From contig NZ_JACBZA010000001.1 of NCBI RefSeq assembly GCF_013408535.1, positions 4,672,850 to 4,736,849 on the forward strand: a stretch of 64,000 bases of DNA. The letters are read 5' to 3'. The translations under genes and the position numbers were made by a program. The notes under the pieces were generated by a model that did no database searches, was not told the origin of the DNA, and saw only the letters and a program-made list of their open reading frames with translations. Origin of the DNA: Actinopolymorpha cephalotaxi (GTDB lineage Bacteria; Actinomycetota; Actinomycetes; Propionibacteriales; Actinopolymorphaceae). This document shows, in pieces, positions 34,270 through 42,350 of this stretch (within the stretch, counting starts at the first letter, position 1; each line of letters opens with the position of its first letter).

Positions 34270-34824
34270 TCATCTCCCCGGGCCTGTCGCGTGAGGGCCG
34301 GGGCCTGCGCGGTGAAGGGCGGGCACGTGCTCGGTGACCTCCGCGAGCTCGAAGGCCCGGTCGCTGCGGCCGGAGTCCTCGAAGTCGACGATCCGTACCC
34401 GGCGACCGTCCCACAGATAGTTGGCGAGGTTGCCGTCTCCGGGCCCGAAGACCGGCCGAACGCCGGTCGGGCCGTCCGCCTCGAGTCCGGACCGTTCCAG
34501 CCACGCGAGCCCGGCCGACAGTGCATGTCCTACTCGGCCGTCGACGAGCGCCGGCGACTCGGCGGTCCACCGCCGAACCTGTGTCACGAGGCCGGCCTGC
34601 CGGCCGGGGCGGACCGGGACCTGTCGAAGCGCGTCGACGGGCACCGCCGTATGGACCGTCTGCATGGGCAGCGGCTCTGGTGCGAGGCCGGACGCGTGTT
34701 CGTGCAGCAGCGTGAGGGCACGCCACTCACGTTCGGCACACCCGCCGTCGGATGCCGGGAACCGTTTGGTCACCTGGTCGCCGGCGAGATCGACCGCATG
34801 CGTACCCCCCGCTGTCCGGCTCAT
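34270..34824 (-). pseudogene. Aminoglycoside-phosphotransferase-like kinase, decayed
   Basis: 184 codons. The N-lobe start (VTKRFPASDGGCAEREWRALTLLHEHASGLAPEPL) runs directly into a later segment (TVHTAVPVDALRQVPVRPGRQ), so the expected beta-strands and hinge of about 30-40 residues are absent. The catalytic region FGPGDGNLANYLWDG and IVDFEDSGRSD is kept, but the C-terminal third is lost after AELAEVTEHV. An intact APH-fold kinase is about 280-300 residues. I regard it as a pseudogene next to the RiPP operon. Confidence 0.7.
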
Positions 34825-34887
34825 GCCGGACGATCCTGCCAGGTGCGGCTATGCTCGCCGCTCGCGCTCGGACGCACACGCCGACCG

Positions 34888-35142
34888 TCAGATCAGTTCC
34901 TCGACGGAAACCAGCTTCGACGACGAGCAGTTCCCGATGATGTCGCAGCCCGGTCCCCCGGAACAGTTTCCGATGATCGCGCAGCTGCCCGCCATGTCGT
35001 CGGTTCCCTGACCCTGCATCTGCAGCTGCCGGTAGACCTCCACCGCGACGGTGGATACGGCGGCCTCGGCCAGTGCCCGGCGCTGCTCGACGGTGAGGTC
35101 GAGTTCGCCGACCACGCGCCGCGCTGGTGACGTGTCCGTCAT
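34888..35142 (-). CDS. RiPP precursor peptide with two CxIIGNCS core modules
   Basis: 84 residues. The leader (1-52) is helical: LDLTVEQRRALAEAAVSTVA then VEVYRQLQ. The core has two copies of one module, CAIIGNCS (54-61) and CDIIGNCS (66-73), separated by G-G-P-G and followed by SSKLVSVEELI. Cys at 54, 60, 66 and 72 and adjacent Ser are natural targets for the YcaO cyclodehydratase encoded in the operon. Its ATG overlaps the stop of the SagB gene. The peptide shares VxVYRQL in the leader and C-x-IIGNCSS-x-SKLV in the core with the precursor at 38791. Confidence 0.85.
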   Translation of the reverse strand: MTDTSPARRVVGELDLTVEQRRALAEAAVSTVAVEVYRQLQMQGQGTDDMAGSCAIIGNCSGGPGCDIIGNCSSSKLVSVEELI

Positions 35143-35960
35143 CGAAGAACCTCCTCTTCGGTTGTGGAACCCGCGTCCCTGCTACGTGACAGCAGCCCGA
35201 GAGTCCCGAGATAGATGGCGGCCTCGTCCACACCGTCGAGGTTCAACAGGTTGTTCACCTCGTCGTCGACGAATCCGCCGAACGGGCAGAACCCGATTCC
35301 CATGCACGTGCAGGTCAACGCGATGTTCTGGCCGACGTGTCCTGCCTCCAGATGCGCGAAGCGGTAGGCGCGTTCGCCGTACTTGATCCGGCTACGACCG
35401 AAGACGCCGGTTATAACGATCATCGCTGCGGCCGTCTCGCCTGCCTCAGGCACGAAGATGCAGTCGCGAAGCTGTGCCACCGGTCCATGATCGGGAATCA
35501 GGTCAAGGCTGTGGCGGCGCAAGTCGTAGTGGTAGGCACCGACCGGCAGCTCGCCGGCCTCCAGGTTCACGAGGTAGAGCTCGAGCGGGTAGAGGCCACC
35601 GGCCGACGGCACCGTCCTGAAAGGCAGCTCCGGGTCGCGCATTCCGTACGCGGAGAACAACACGTCGCCGAGTACCCGGATCGGCAGCGGTCCCTGCTCG
35701 TAGCGGCGAACCGACCGGCGCGTGCGCAGTGCGTGCCCGAGGGAGTCCGAACCTGGCGGCAAGAGCGCGGGCGGCGGCAGCGGTGTCGACGGTGAGTTCG
35801 CGTAGACCTTGAACCCGTGCGACATCGCCTGGATCGCCTCGGCCGTTGGGCCGCTCGCACCCGGCCGGCGGCGCGTCTTGCTGTTCTCGTGGTACAGCTC
35901 GGCGAGTGAGTCGAAGTGGTGGTCCAGGCCGCCGTCGGTGGACCACTCCAGGTCGATCAT
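35139..35960 (-). CDS. SagB-type azoline dehydrogenase (FMN nitroreductase fold)
   Basis: 273 residues. LGHALRTRRSVRRYEQGPL, TVPSAGGLYPLELYLVNLEAGELPVGAYHYD, and the late LEAGHVGQNIALTCTCMGIGFCPFGGF are characteristic of SagB/McbC-type dehydrogenases, which use FMN to oxidise thiazoline/oxazoline rings to azoles. The ATG at 35960 (MIDLEWSTDG) has AAGGAG upstream; the frame is open to 36065. It follows the YcaO gene by 25 bp and overlaps the precursor at 34888. Confidence 0.92.
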   Translation of the reverse strand: MIDLEWSTDGGLDHHFDSLAELYHENSKTRRRPGASGPTAEAIQAMSHGFKVYANSPSTPLPPPALLPPGSDSLGHALRTRRSVRRYEQGPLPIRVLGDVLFSAYGMRDPELPFRTVPSAGGLYPLELYLVNLEAGELPVGAYHYDLRRHSLDLIPDHGPVAQLRDCIFVPEAGETAAAMIVITGVFGRSRIKYGERAYRFAHLEAGHVGQNIALTCTCMGIGFCPFGGFVDDEVNNLLNLDGVDEAAIYLGTLGLLSRSRDAGSTTEEEVLR

Positions 35961-35985
35961 GGCCGGCTCCTTCGGTGGTCGTGGT

Positions 35986-37314
35986 TCACGGGAAGGGGTG
36001 CGGACAGTGGTTGATGCCGGCGCCCAGCGCCGCCCGGGCGCGCGGGCCCGCCCGCCACAGGCCACTGCCGAAATAGAGTGGGATCGATCCCAGAACGAGT
36101 GTTCGCACCACCGACAGACCCACTTCGGCGACGTCCGGCGTGGTCACGTCGACGACGACGACCTCGAGTTCCTCAGCCGCCAGGCGGGAGACACATTCCC
36201 TGATCTCGCCCAGCACGTCGGCAGCGGAGAATGGTTCGTCGCCCAGCATGACGGTCTGCGTCGAACGCAGCAGGAAGTCGGCCAGGTGACGTCGTTCCGG
36301 CTCCACGATCCACAGCACGTGGTCCTCGGTGCTTGTCAGCGCGTCCAGCGGCTTGCGCGGCCGGCCGCCAGGACGGTCGAGCATCGAGATGACCCACGGC
36401 ACGCACTGTGCCAGCTCCTCCAGCGCGCTGCGAGCGGCGCGTTGCAGGGAGAGGTTGGCAGCGGAGGACACCACGGGCACACCGTTGTTCCGGCCTCGGA
36501 GCCAGGTCATGGCGAGCACCGCCGGAATCCCGGTGGTGGTGATGTCGACCAGGCGCACCCGCATGCGCGCGGTCTCGAACAGGCGCTGCGCGGCCAGCAG
36601 GCCGGGGTCCTTCGCTGTCCCGAGGTCGAGCGTGGGGTTTTCCGAGCGACGCAACCAGGTCAGCATCGAGGCGTCTCGCTCGACCACCTCGTACAGTCCG
36701 GACAGGACCGCCTCCTCCCTGGTGTTGCCACATGCCAGCCCGTTGGTCGTCTGCTGGACGAATCCCCGCGAGCCCGCGTGGACGGTGTGCATGAAGACAG
36801 CCTCGGCCGGAACGAGAACGGTGCGGTTCCGGGTGAGGGAGTGTCCCTCCACCCACGGCAGAATGTCGGCGCGCGCTGGCTCGCGGAACGGGAAGTCCGG
36901 GCGGGCGTACTGCTCCTCGTCGTACAGCACGAGGTCGACCGGGTCGATCGCGTTCTCACCGAGCTCGGCTGGGGAGGCCCACACCAGGTCGCCGTAGGGC
37001 ACGAACCGCGCCGCGTATCGTTCGACGGCCTCGCCGAGTGCGCCGGCTGCGGCCTGCTGTCTCGAGGTGGACGTCGAGCCGTTGAGGGTCCCGAAGTCCT
37101 CCACGCCGAACGCGGTGGTGTCGGCGAGGATGCTGCCGTAGCCGAAGACCTGGGGAGTGTCGGGGTTCATCGGGCTCTCGAACAACGTGCGGATGACCCC
37201 GCTGTCGGAGTCCACCAGTCGCAGTGCCTTGGCGATCGCGTCTCGTGGCTGTGACCAGCCAACGGGACGCAGGCCGGCGACGGAGAACGGTTCGGTGAGC
37301 GGCGTTTCGGTCAT
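35986..37314 (-). CDS. YcaO-domain cyclodehydratase (TOMM type)
   Basis: 442 residues. ALGEAVERYAARFVPYGDLVWASP and LACGNTREEAVLSGLYEVVERDASML are the ATP/Mg-binding YcaO motifs; the protein ends HCPHPFP, resembling the proline-rich C-terminus (P-x-P-x-P) seen in azoline-forming YcaOs. It activates backbone amides with ATP so that Cys/Ser/Thr side chains cyclise to azolines. The ATG overlaps the stop of the E1-like partner by 4 bp, as expected for a split C/D pair. Confidence 0.93.
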   Translation of the reverse strand: MTETPLTEPFSVAGLRPVGWSQPRDAIAKALRLVDSDSGVIRTLFESPMNPDTPQVFGYGSILADTTAFGVEDFGTLNGSTSTSRQQAAAGALGEAVERYAARFVPYGDLVWASPAELGENAIDPVDLVLYDEEQYARPDFPFREPARADILPWVEGHSLTRNRTVLVPAEAVFMHTVHAGSRGFVQQTTNGLACGNTREEAVLSGLYEVVERDASMLTWLRRSENPTLDLGTAKDPGLLAAQRLFETARMRVRLVDITTTGIPAVLAMTWLRGRNNGVPVVSSAANLSLQRAARSALEELAQCVPWVISMLDRPGGRPRKPLDALTSTEDHVLWIVEPERRHLADFLLRSTQTVMLGDEPFSAADVLGEIRECVSRLAAEELEVVVVDVTTPDVAEVGLSVVRTLVLGSIPLYFGSGLWRAGPRARAALGAGINHCPHPFP

Positions 37315-38432
37315 CTGTGCCCGTCCGCGGCTTCGCTACCTGCCGGGTCGAGATCCCAGATCTTCATCTGTGGGCGGTACCTGCGTGGCCCGCACACCGG
37401 GCAACGAGGCACCTTCAGCACCTCGTGGCGGACAGTGGTGGCCTGGTGCGGATTCAAGCTCACGAACCCGCCGAGCGTCGTGGGCCGGAGTACGCCGCTC
37501 AACTGCCGTACCACCTCACCGGCCGCGGTTGCGCCCACCAGGTCCGAGAAGAAGGCCGGGATCGCTACGCCCGACGAACGTGTCCCGGTGGCTTCCCGGC
37601 CCAGGTCGACCGGAGTGCCCACGGCGTCGTCGAGCAGGGACCTGTTGCTCGCGAGCCTCAGCCGGAAGCACTCGTGACAGGCGGACAGGCCCTGGACCAC
37701 GAACGGGCCGACCGTGGCGTGGTCGGCCCCGATGGTCGCCTGAAGGAACGGGGTCCCGGTCGAGATCGCGGTGTCGTTCAGCATGCTCGTGAGCTCACCG
37801 GTCCGGGTCTCGGCGCACTGGACGACGACCGCGGCACCCTCGAACCAGTCGGCGGGCAGGGCCTTTCCGGGACCCGGCCACTCGGCTGCGACCTCCACCG
37901 AGGTGCCCACCTGTGAGGGCGGGGCGTGTCCGTCGCCCGTCACCTGTTCCGGCCGGGCGATGCCGTCGTGGGCAAGTCGGAGGGTGCCCACACCGGAGGC
38001 GGCCAGAACCCGCGCCACCGTACGCCCTGTCTCGCCCAGCCCGACGACCGTGACGGTCGCCTGGGACAGGTCGTTCTCCACCGTGTTCGGATCCGCCCCG
38101 AGTGAGGTCCAGTACGACCGCTGACCGGCGTGGTCGTCGTGGGGCGCCGGCGTGACCACTGGGCGTGCGTCGTCGAGGAGGTTGTGGGACCGCAGGATCT
38201 CCAGCGCCCCGACCAACACGTCGCGCTCGACCCAGGGAAGCTCGCGGTGCAGGTCGTCCACCGATCGTCGGCCGTCCAACATCGGCAGCAGGGGCACCAG
38301 CAGTTCGGAGACCGATCGGCCCCGCAGGGTGACCGTCGTCGCGCCGCCGCGGATCAGCAGGGCGTCGTCGAGTGTCCTCGCGTGGAGGTAGTCGCGGAGC
38401 TTGGGACGGCCGGTCCCGTCCGTGGTCGTCAT
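37311..38432 (-). CDS. TOMM E1/ThiF-like leader-binding cyclodehydratase partner
   Basis: 373 residues. Residues 1-95 look like a winged-helix RRE that binds the leader peptide (VSELLVPLLPMLDGRRSVDDLHRELPWVERDVLVGALEILRSHNLL). A Rossmann core follows (VTVVGLGETGRTVARVLAASGVGTLRLAHDG), then GPFVVQGLSACHECFRLRLASN, and a final CPVCGPRR that with CHEC gives a zinc site. This is the C-protein of azol(in)e RiPP pathways, presenting the precursor to YcaO. ATGA overlaps on both sides couple it to a precursor gene and to YcaO. Confidence 0.9.
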   Translation of the reverse strand: MTTTDGTGRPKLRDYLHARTLDDALLIRGGATTVTLRGRSVSELLVPLLPMLDGRRSVDDLHRELPWVERDVLVGALEILRSHNLLDDARPVVTPAPHDDHAGQRSYWTSLGADPNTVENDLSQATVTVVGLGETGRTVARVLAASGVGTLRLAHDGIARPEQVTGDGHAPPSQVGTSVEVAAEWPGPGKALPADWFEGAAVVVQCAETRTGELTSMLNDTAISTGTPFLQATIGADHATVGPFVVQGLSACHECFRLRLASNRSLLDDAVGTPVDLGREATGTRSSGVAIPAFFSDLVGATAAGEVVRQLSGVLRPTTLGGFVSLNPHQATTVRHEVLKVPRCPVCGPRRYRPQMKIWDLDPAGSEAADGHR

Positions 38433-38662
38433 GCGGAACCTCCCTCGGCAAAGCCGCCGGACCTCCCCGCGGTTACGGCCTCGGTCTCACCTACCGCCGA
38501 GCAGCAGCATCCCGGCGCGCTGTCGAAGCCCTGTGACTGTTCCAACTTTTGGTAGATCTCGATCGCGCGGGTCGCGACCGCGCGCTCCGCGTCGCTGAGA
38601 TCGGTGACTACCAGGTCCAGGCCCGGGCCATCCGCATTGTCGGGCATGACGTCCTCACTCAT
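38429..38662 (-). CDS. RiPP precursor-like peptide with Cys-Cys-Cys core
   Basis: 77 residues. The leader TDLSDAERAVATRAIEIYQKLEQ aligns loosely with the leaders of the other two precursors (L-x3-E-x-A...Y-x-L). The core is PGCCCSAVGETEAVTAG then a Gly/Ser-rich tail. Three adjacent Cys (52-54) plus Ser and Thr could become azoles. GAGGATTC precedes the ATG, and the stop overlaps the E1-like gene. It could instead be an accessory leader-like protein, but size and position favour a precursor. Confidence 0.75.
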   Translation of the reverse strand: MSEDVMPDNADGPGLDLVVTDLSDAERAVATRAIEIYQKLEQSQGFDSAPGCCCSAVGETEAVTAGRSGGFAEGGSA

Positions 38663-38684
38663 GAATCCTCATCCTTTCCGCGTC

Positions 38685-38750
38685 GTGCCGCCGACCCAGC
38701 AGAGGCCGGGTCGGCGGCACGCCTCGGAAGTGCCGGCTACGCACTTCCGA
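38685..38750 (-). promoter_or_regulatory. Two tandem perfect hairpins between precursor genes
   Basis: A 13-bp perfect stem (38685-38697 with 38708-38720, right arm GGGTCGGCGGCAC, 10-base loop) and a 10-bp perfect stem (38724-38733 TCGGAAGTGC with 38741-38750, 7-base loop). They lie in the 128-bp gap after the precursor gene at 38791 and before the next one. They probably stabilise the upstream mRNA or partly terminate transcription so that precursor exceeds enzyme. Confidence 0.7.
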
Positions 38751-38790
38751 CTCGCAGAGATGCCAGCCTGATCCTGTGCTCAGTCCCCGG

Positions 38791-38997
38791 TCAGCCGTTG
38801 ATGGCGTCGGCCACGAGCTTCGAGCACGAGCTGCAGTTTCCGATGATGTTGCAGCCGCTGCTGTCGGCCGCCTGAGTGCCGAGCTGGCGGTAGACGTTGA
38901 CCGCCACGGAGGCGGAGATGACCTCTCCGAGCGCCGACTGCTGCTCGGCGTTCAGGTCCAGGCTCCGCACGACGTCGCGGGTGGCTTTGTCAGCCAT
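38791..38997 (-). CDS. RiPP precursor peptide with single CxIIGNCS module
   Basis: 68 residues. The leader has SLDLNAEQQSALGEVISASV then AVNVYRQLG; the core begins near residue 46 with SSGCNIIGNCSSCSKLV and ends ADAING. Cys49, 55 and 58 and four serines are potential azole sites. GGGAGGAG precedes the ATG. Close relation to the 34888 peptide (same leader motif VYRQL, same IIGNCS core) makes duplication with module doubling likely. Confidence 0.87.
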   Translation of the reverse strand: MADKATRDVVRSLDLNAEQQSALGEVISASVAVNVYRQLGTQAADSSGCNIIGNCSSCSKLVADAING

Positions 38998-39027
38998 GAC
39001 GTTTGCTCCTCCCTGATACCGACGGGT

Positions 39028-40023
39028 TCAACCCGTTGCCGGGTGAGACTCGCGCTCCAGTTCCTCGAACGTGATGCCGAGCTCACCGAGTTCACTCTCC
39101 AGCTGCTGGAGAGCGTCGTTGACCACTGCCCGCATCGCCGCGTCGGACATGATCGTCTGACACAGGTGGCACTGGTCGACAAATGGTTCTGTGGCGAGGT
39201 CCCGCTGAAGTCGCGCCCCGATGAACGGCACGAAGAATGCGGGGCCCACACCTTTCAGAACGCGATGAAGGGTGCTGGATCGCATTTTTTCGATGATGGT
39301 CGGCAGTGATTCTTCGCCGACATTTCCCGCGCGGAGTGGGGGTGTGAAACCACCGGGTGAGCAGCACGGATACACGTCACCGTTTGGTGTCACCGCCACT
39401 TTGGTGAAGAACTCCGCACAGCTTCCGCCGAAACCGCCTGGCTGTGCCGGGAGGTTCTCGGTCTCGGTTTCGCGCGCAGCCCGCCCTGCCGGAATCAGCG
39501 GCATCGTGACGAACGTGAGCCGCCTGCTCAGGTCACCGAAAAGTCGGTGGGCGTCGGTGACCCCGAAGGTGCGGCTTCGGACCACGTTGACACGGACCTC
39601 CAGACCGGCGTCCAGAGCGGCCCCGGCGGCGTTGAGAAGCCTTCCTGTGTTGGCGTATTCGAGATGGAACCTGCTCACGCTGATGCTGACCGCCGCGAGC
39701 CCGCGGGAGACGAGTGGCCGAAGGGCCCGTGCCGCAGCATCCGGAGTCACACCCCAGAAACCGTTCGTCGTCACCGACGAGGTGAGTCCGACGTCGTGGG
39801 CGCCGGCGACGATGGTGTGGAGGTCTCCGGGAAAGAGAAACGGTTCGCCGCCGCTGATACCCACCTCGGCGAACTCACCGGTGGGTGCGACTTCTCTGAT
39901 GTGCCGAACGATCTCGGCCGGGCTCATGCGCCCTTCGGCGCGTGGATGCGACTCGTTACAGCAGTGGCGACAGCGGAAGTTGCATTTCTCCAGGAATATG
40001 AAGCCAAGGACACTTTGGTGCAT
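39028..40023 (-). CDS. Radical SAM protein with SPASM-like C-terminus
   Basis: About 331 residues. The 4Fe-4S motif is EKCNFRCRHCC (C-x3-C-x2-C), followed by GISGGEPFLFPGDL and the SAM-binding TTNGFWG. The C-terminal part has CAEFFTKVAVTPNGDVYPCCSPGG and CHLCQTIM, cysteines that suggest an auxiliary cluster (SPASM/twitch). RiPP enzymes of this type form thioether, C-C or epimerised products. It is the first gene of the operon, 30 bp before a precursor gene. I chose the ATG at 40023 (MHQSVLGF) with GGTGGGGG nearby; the frame is open to a TTG at 40065. Confidence 0.88.
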   Translation of the reverse strand: MHQSVLGFIFLEKCNFRCRHCCNESHPRAEGRMSPAEIVRHIREVAPTGEFAEVGISGGEPFLFPGDLHTIVAGAHDVGLTSSVTTNGFWGVTPDAAARALRPLVSRGLAAVSISVSRFHLEYANTGRLLNAAGAALDAGLEVRVNVVRSRTFGVTDAHRLFGDLSRRLTFVTMPLIPAGRAARETETENLPAQPGGFGGSCAEFFTKVAVTPNGDVYPCCSPGGFTPPLRAGNVGEESLPTIIEKMRSSTLHRVLKGVGPAFFVPFIGARLQRDLATEPFVDQCHLCQTIMSDAAMRAVVNDALQQLESELGELGITFEELERESHPATG

Positions 40024-40189
40024 CCCCCACCGCCCTCTGGCGTGAACCAGCAAGATCAGGTTCAAGTAGCTTCCGCTGGCCGGGATGCCTTGTCAAGAGT
40101 CACTTTCGCTGCCGTTCGGCGAGGGCCACCGCGGCGGAGGTCGGCCGTGAGGGCGCCTACTGGCGACGTGTCAGCGGTGGGTGCGCTGC

Positions 40190-40430
40190 CCGGCCTGGTC
40201 TGCGCGCGTCTGGCGAGGTACGGCGGGCCGGGCAGCCTCGCCTGGCTCCCCGCCACCCGCCTCCAGCTCGGCCGACCCGGTATCGACCGACTCCACCCCG
40301 GCCGGGCCGGGCGGAGCCGGCTCGACCTCGGCAGAACCACTGTCGGGGGTGGCTGTCCTGGTGGCGGCGGAGAGCTGCTGGACCAGCCCGCCCGCCGCGG
40401 TGTCGAGGAACCCGCGGCGCCTGCTGCTCA
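40190..40430 (-). other. Possible decayed coding stretch of unknown origin
   Basis: A third reading frame encodes LSSRRRGFLDTAAGGLVQQL followed by a Pro/Glu/Gly-rich tail and a stop near 40190, without a start. It lies between the radical SAM start and the truncated helicase. It may be the tail of a lost gene; nothing identifies it. Otherwise the gap 40024-40427 shows no feature. Confidence 0.3.
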
Positions 40431-40724
40431 GCGTTCACCGGCTCGGTCTGACGACCGGTGCTGGTCGGCCCGCTGCTCGAGGTAGAAGCGGGTCTCGTCG
40501 GACATGACGAGCGGGTAGCGCATCGTGAACCACTGGATGTCGCGGGCCATCTCCATCGTGTCCGACAGGTACGCGATCGCGCCGGCGCCCTTCGCGGACG
40601 GGAACATCCGCTTGAGCCGCATCATCACGTGCGCTTCGGCGCGGATACCCCAGTGGCCATCCCCGTGGCGGAGCTCACCGTAGGTTTTCACCTGTTCGTC
40701 GATGTGGGTGACGGTGGCGGTCAC
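40428..40724 (-). pseudogene. SNF2-type helicase N-terminal fragment
   Basis: 98 codons: YGELRHGDGHWGIRAEAHVMMRLKRMFP, then GAGAIAYLSDTMEMARDIQWFTMRYPLVMSD. This resembles the N-terminus of helicases found in actinobacterial mobile elements, ahead of the ATPase domain, but the frame stops after ADQHRSSDRAGER and no ATPase motifs follow. Its GTG overlaps the stop of the nuclease-like gene (GTGA), so a real two-gene unit was truncated here. Confidence 0.5.
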
Positions 40725-41074
40725 TGGATCACCCCCGACAGCCAGACGAGGTGCACAGGCTTGCCTCCGATCTCCTCGGGGATGCCGCGGTGCGCGGCTT
40801 TGGTGGTGACCAGGACGAGCTCCTCGAGCTGGTCGCTGGCCGCGTAGCGGGTGAGCTGCCTGCGGACGTTGGCGGCGTTTCCGGCGACCTTGACTTCGAT
40901 GCCGACGTTGCCGACGGCCAGGTCGATCCGGTCACGGCCGGACAGGCGTACCTCGCGCTCGGCGGGGACACCACGGCTGGCCAGCGCCGCGGCGATCCCT
41001 TCCTGCAGTTGCGCCTCGTTCGGCCAGGTGAACCGGAATCCGACGCTCGAACTCTTCCGGGATCGGCCCGCCAA
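40721..41074 (-). CDS. PD-(D/E)XK nuclease-like protein, start uncertain
   Basis: Coding similarity begins around 41044 (VGFRFTWPNEAQLQEGIAAALASRGV). RIDLAVGNVGIEVKVAG gives the D...E-x-K signature of PD-(D/E)XK enzymes, followed by RRQLTRYAASDQLEELVLVTTKAAHRGIP. The family may degrade or bind DNA within a mobile module with the helicase fragment that follows. No ATG/GTG with a ribosome site precedes it (TTG at 41074 is the best in-frame codon), so the 5' end may be lost in a deletion that joined it to the methyltransferase remnant. Confidence 0.5.
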   Translation of the reverse strand: MAGRSRKSSSVGFRFTWPNEAQLQEGIAAALASRGVPAEREVRLSGRDRIDLAVGNVGIEVKVAGNAANVRRQLTRYAASDQLEELVLVTTKAAHRGIPEEIGGKPVHLVWLSGVIQ

Positions 41075-42350
41075 CCATGTGGTCGGTGGCCCGCTGCCGG
41101 CACCAGCGGACCTCGTGCGCGACCTTCGGGGTGATGGCCTCCATGCCCGGCATGGCGGGCTCGGTGGCCGCTGACTGCAGCGGGTGTGCACTCACGACCC
41201 CACCTTCGGCGGTGTTGTTGCGGACGACCATTCCCGCGGGCGGGGTTACCAGGCCGTGGTGGTTGCCTCCGGCGGTGATGGTGGCCAATCGCTCGGTGAC
41301 AGGTCGCGCTTCGCCGTGGTTGCGGTTCTCCACGATGAACGGCAGCTACGGCAGCTTGCCGTCGGCGCGGGCCGCGCGTTGCACTGGCATGGGGATCGGT
41401 GGGGACATGGCCAGGTTGAGCTCGTCGACACCACCGGTGGTGGGGATGTCGAGGGTGAGCTCGGCGCCGTAGATGCGGTCCAGGCCGGCCTGGACCCTCG
41501 CCATGGTCGCGGGCACGAGCGGCTTCTTCCGCTGCCCGATCGGGATGCCCGGGATGCTCCAGTCGATCGCGGTGAGCGCCGGCATGACGTCGGGCTCCAC
41601 GATCTGGTTGCGGCAGGTGCTGTGCGGGCAGCGGTAGACGTACTGGATGCCGTACCGGCCCATGTCCTGGCCCGGGTTCTTGAAGACCTGCATCGCCTTG
41701 ACGTTGGTGTCGCAGCTCTTGCAGTACGCGGACGGGCGGAGCCACTGTCCCAGTCGGGCTTGCGCGCCAGCATCTTGTGCCAGTAGGCGAAGTAGAACCC
41801 GGTCCCGCGACTGCGGCGCCCGCTTCGACTTGGGCGCGTCCGCGTGCATCGAGTTGTAGGCGATGACACGGGTCTCGTAGCCCATCTCGTGGAACTCGCC
41901 GACCCACGCCTTCCAGTTCCCCCAGTGGCGCACTTCAATGACGTTCTCCACCACGCCCGCGAGGACGGGTCGGCCGCGGTCGTGCCAGTGACGCAGGTAG
42001 CGGGGCAACTCGTCCATGGGGGCCCGGGACCGCATGGCGCGGGCCTCCTCCTCGGTGACTTCCTCGTCGCCGAAGATGCTGACCCGGTTGGCCTTGTCGA
42101 AGGTGCGCTTCTTGCCTTTCGCGTTCGTCCAGTCCGGGCAGGCCGGGGACGCCCAGAAGAACGCGGCGTACGGGAAGCGGGTGAGGTCGGTGCGCCGGAT
42201 GTCGCCGTCGTAGTGCTCGACGTCGGGGAAGTTCGCCTGGTGGCTCGCGATGGCCACCTTGTTGTGGTTGGCGGCGAAGATCAGCCGGAGACACGGCACT
42301 CGGCCCATGCCTTGGCTGGAGCCGCCGGCGCCCGCGAATTCGTCGAGGGC
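41050..42350 (-). pseudogene. C5 cytosine DNA methyltransferase, interrupted
   Basis: The minus-strand frame reads LTALDEFAGAGGSSQGM (motif I), FFWASPACPDWTNAKGKK (motif IV with catalytic Cys), GVVENVIEVRHW (E-N-V, motif VI) and PQSRDRVLLRL (motif VIII). A zinc-like Cys cluster (YCKSCD...CPHSTCRN) follows. An in-frame TAG at 41346-41348 cuts it; the same frame continues with FIVENRNHGEARPVTERLATITAGGNHHGLV, the normal target-recognition/motif IX region. There is no start codon ahead of motif I and the C-terminal end dissolves near 41050. It therefore has at least three lesions. Confidence 0.75.

Noticed and set aside
38429..38997. Lanthipeptide or thiopeptide interpretation of the small Cys-rich peptides
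   Set aside because: No LanB/LanC/LanM dehydratase or cyclase and no pyridine synthase is present; YcaO, E1 and SagB point to azol(in)es.
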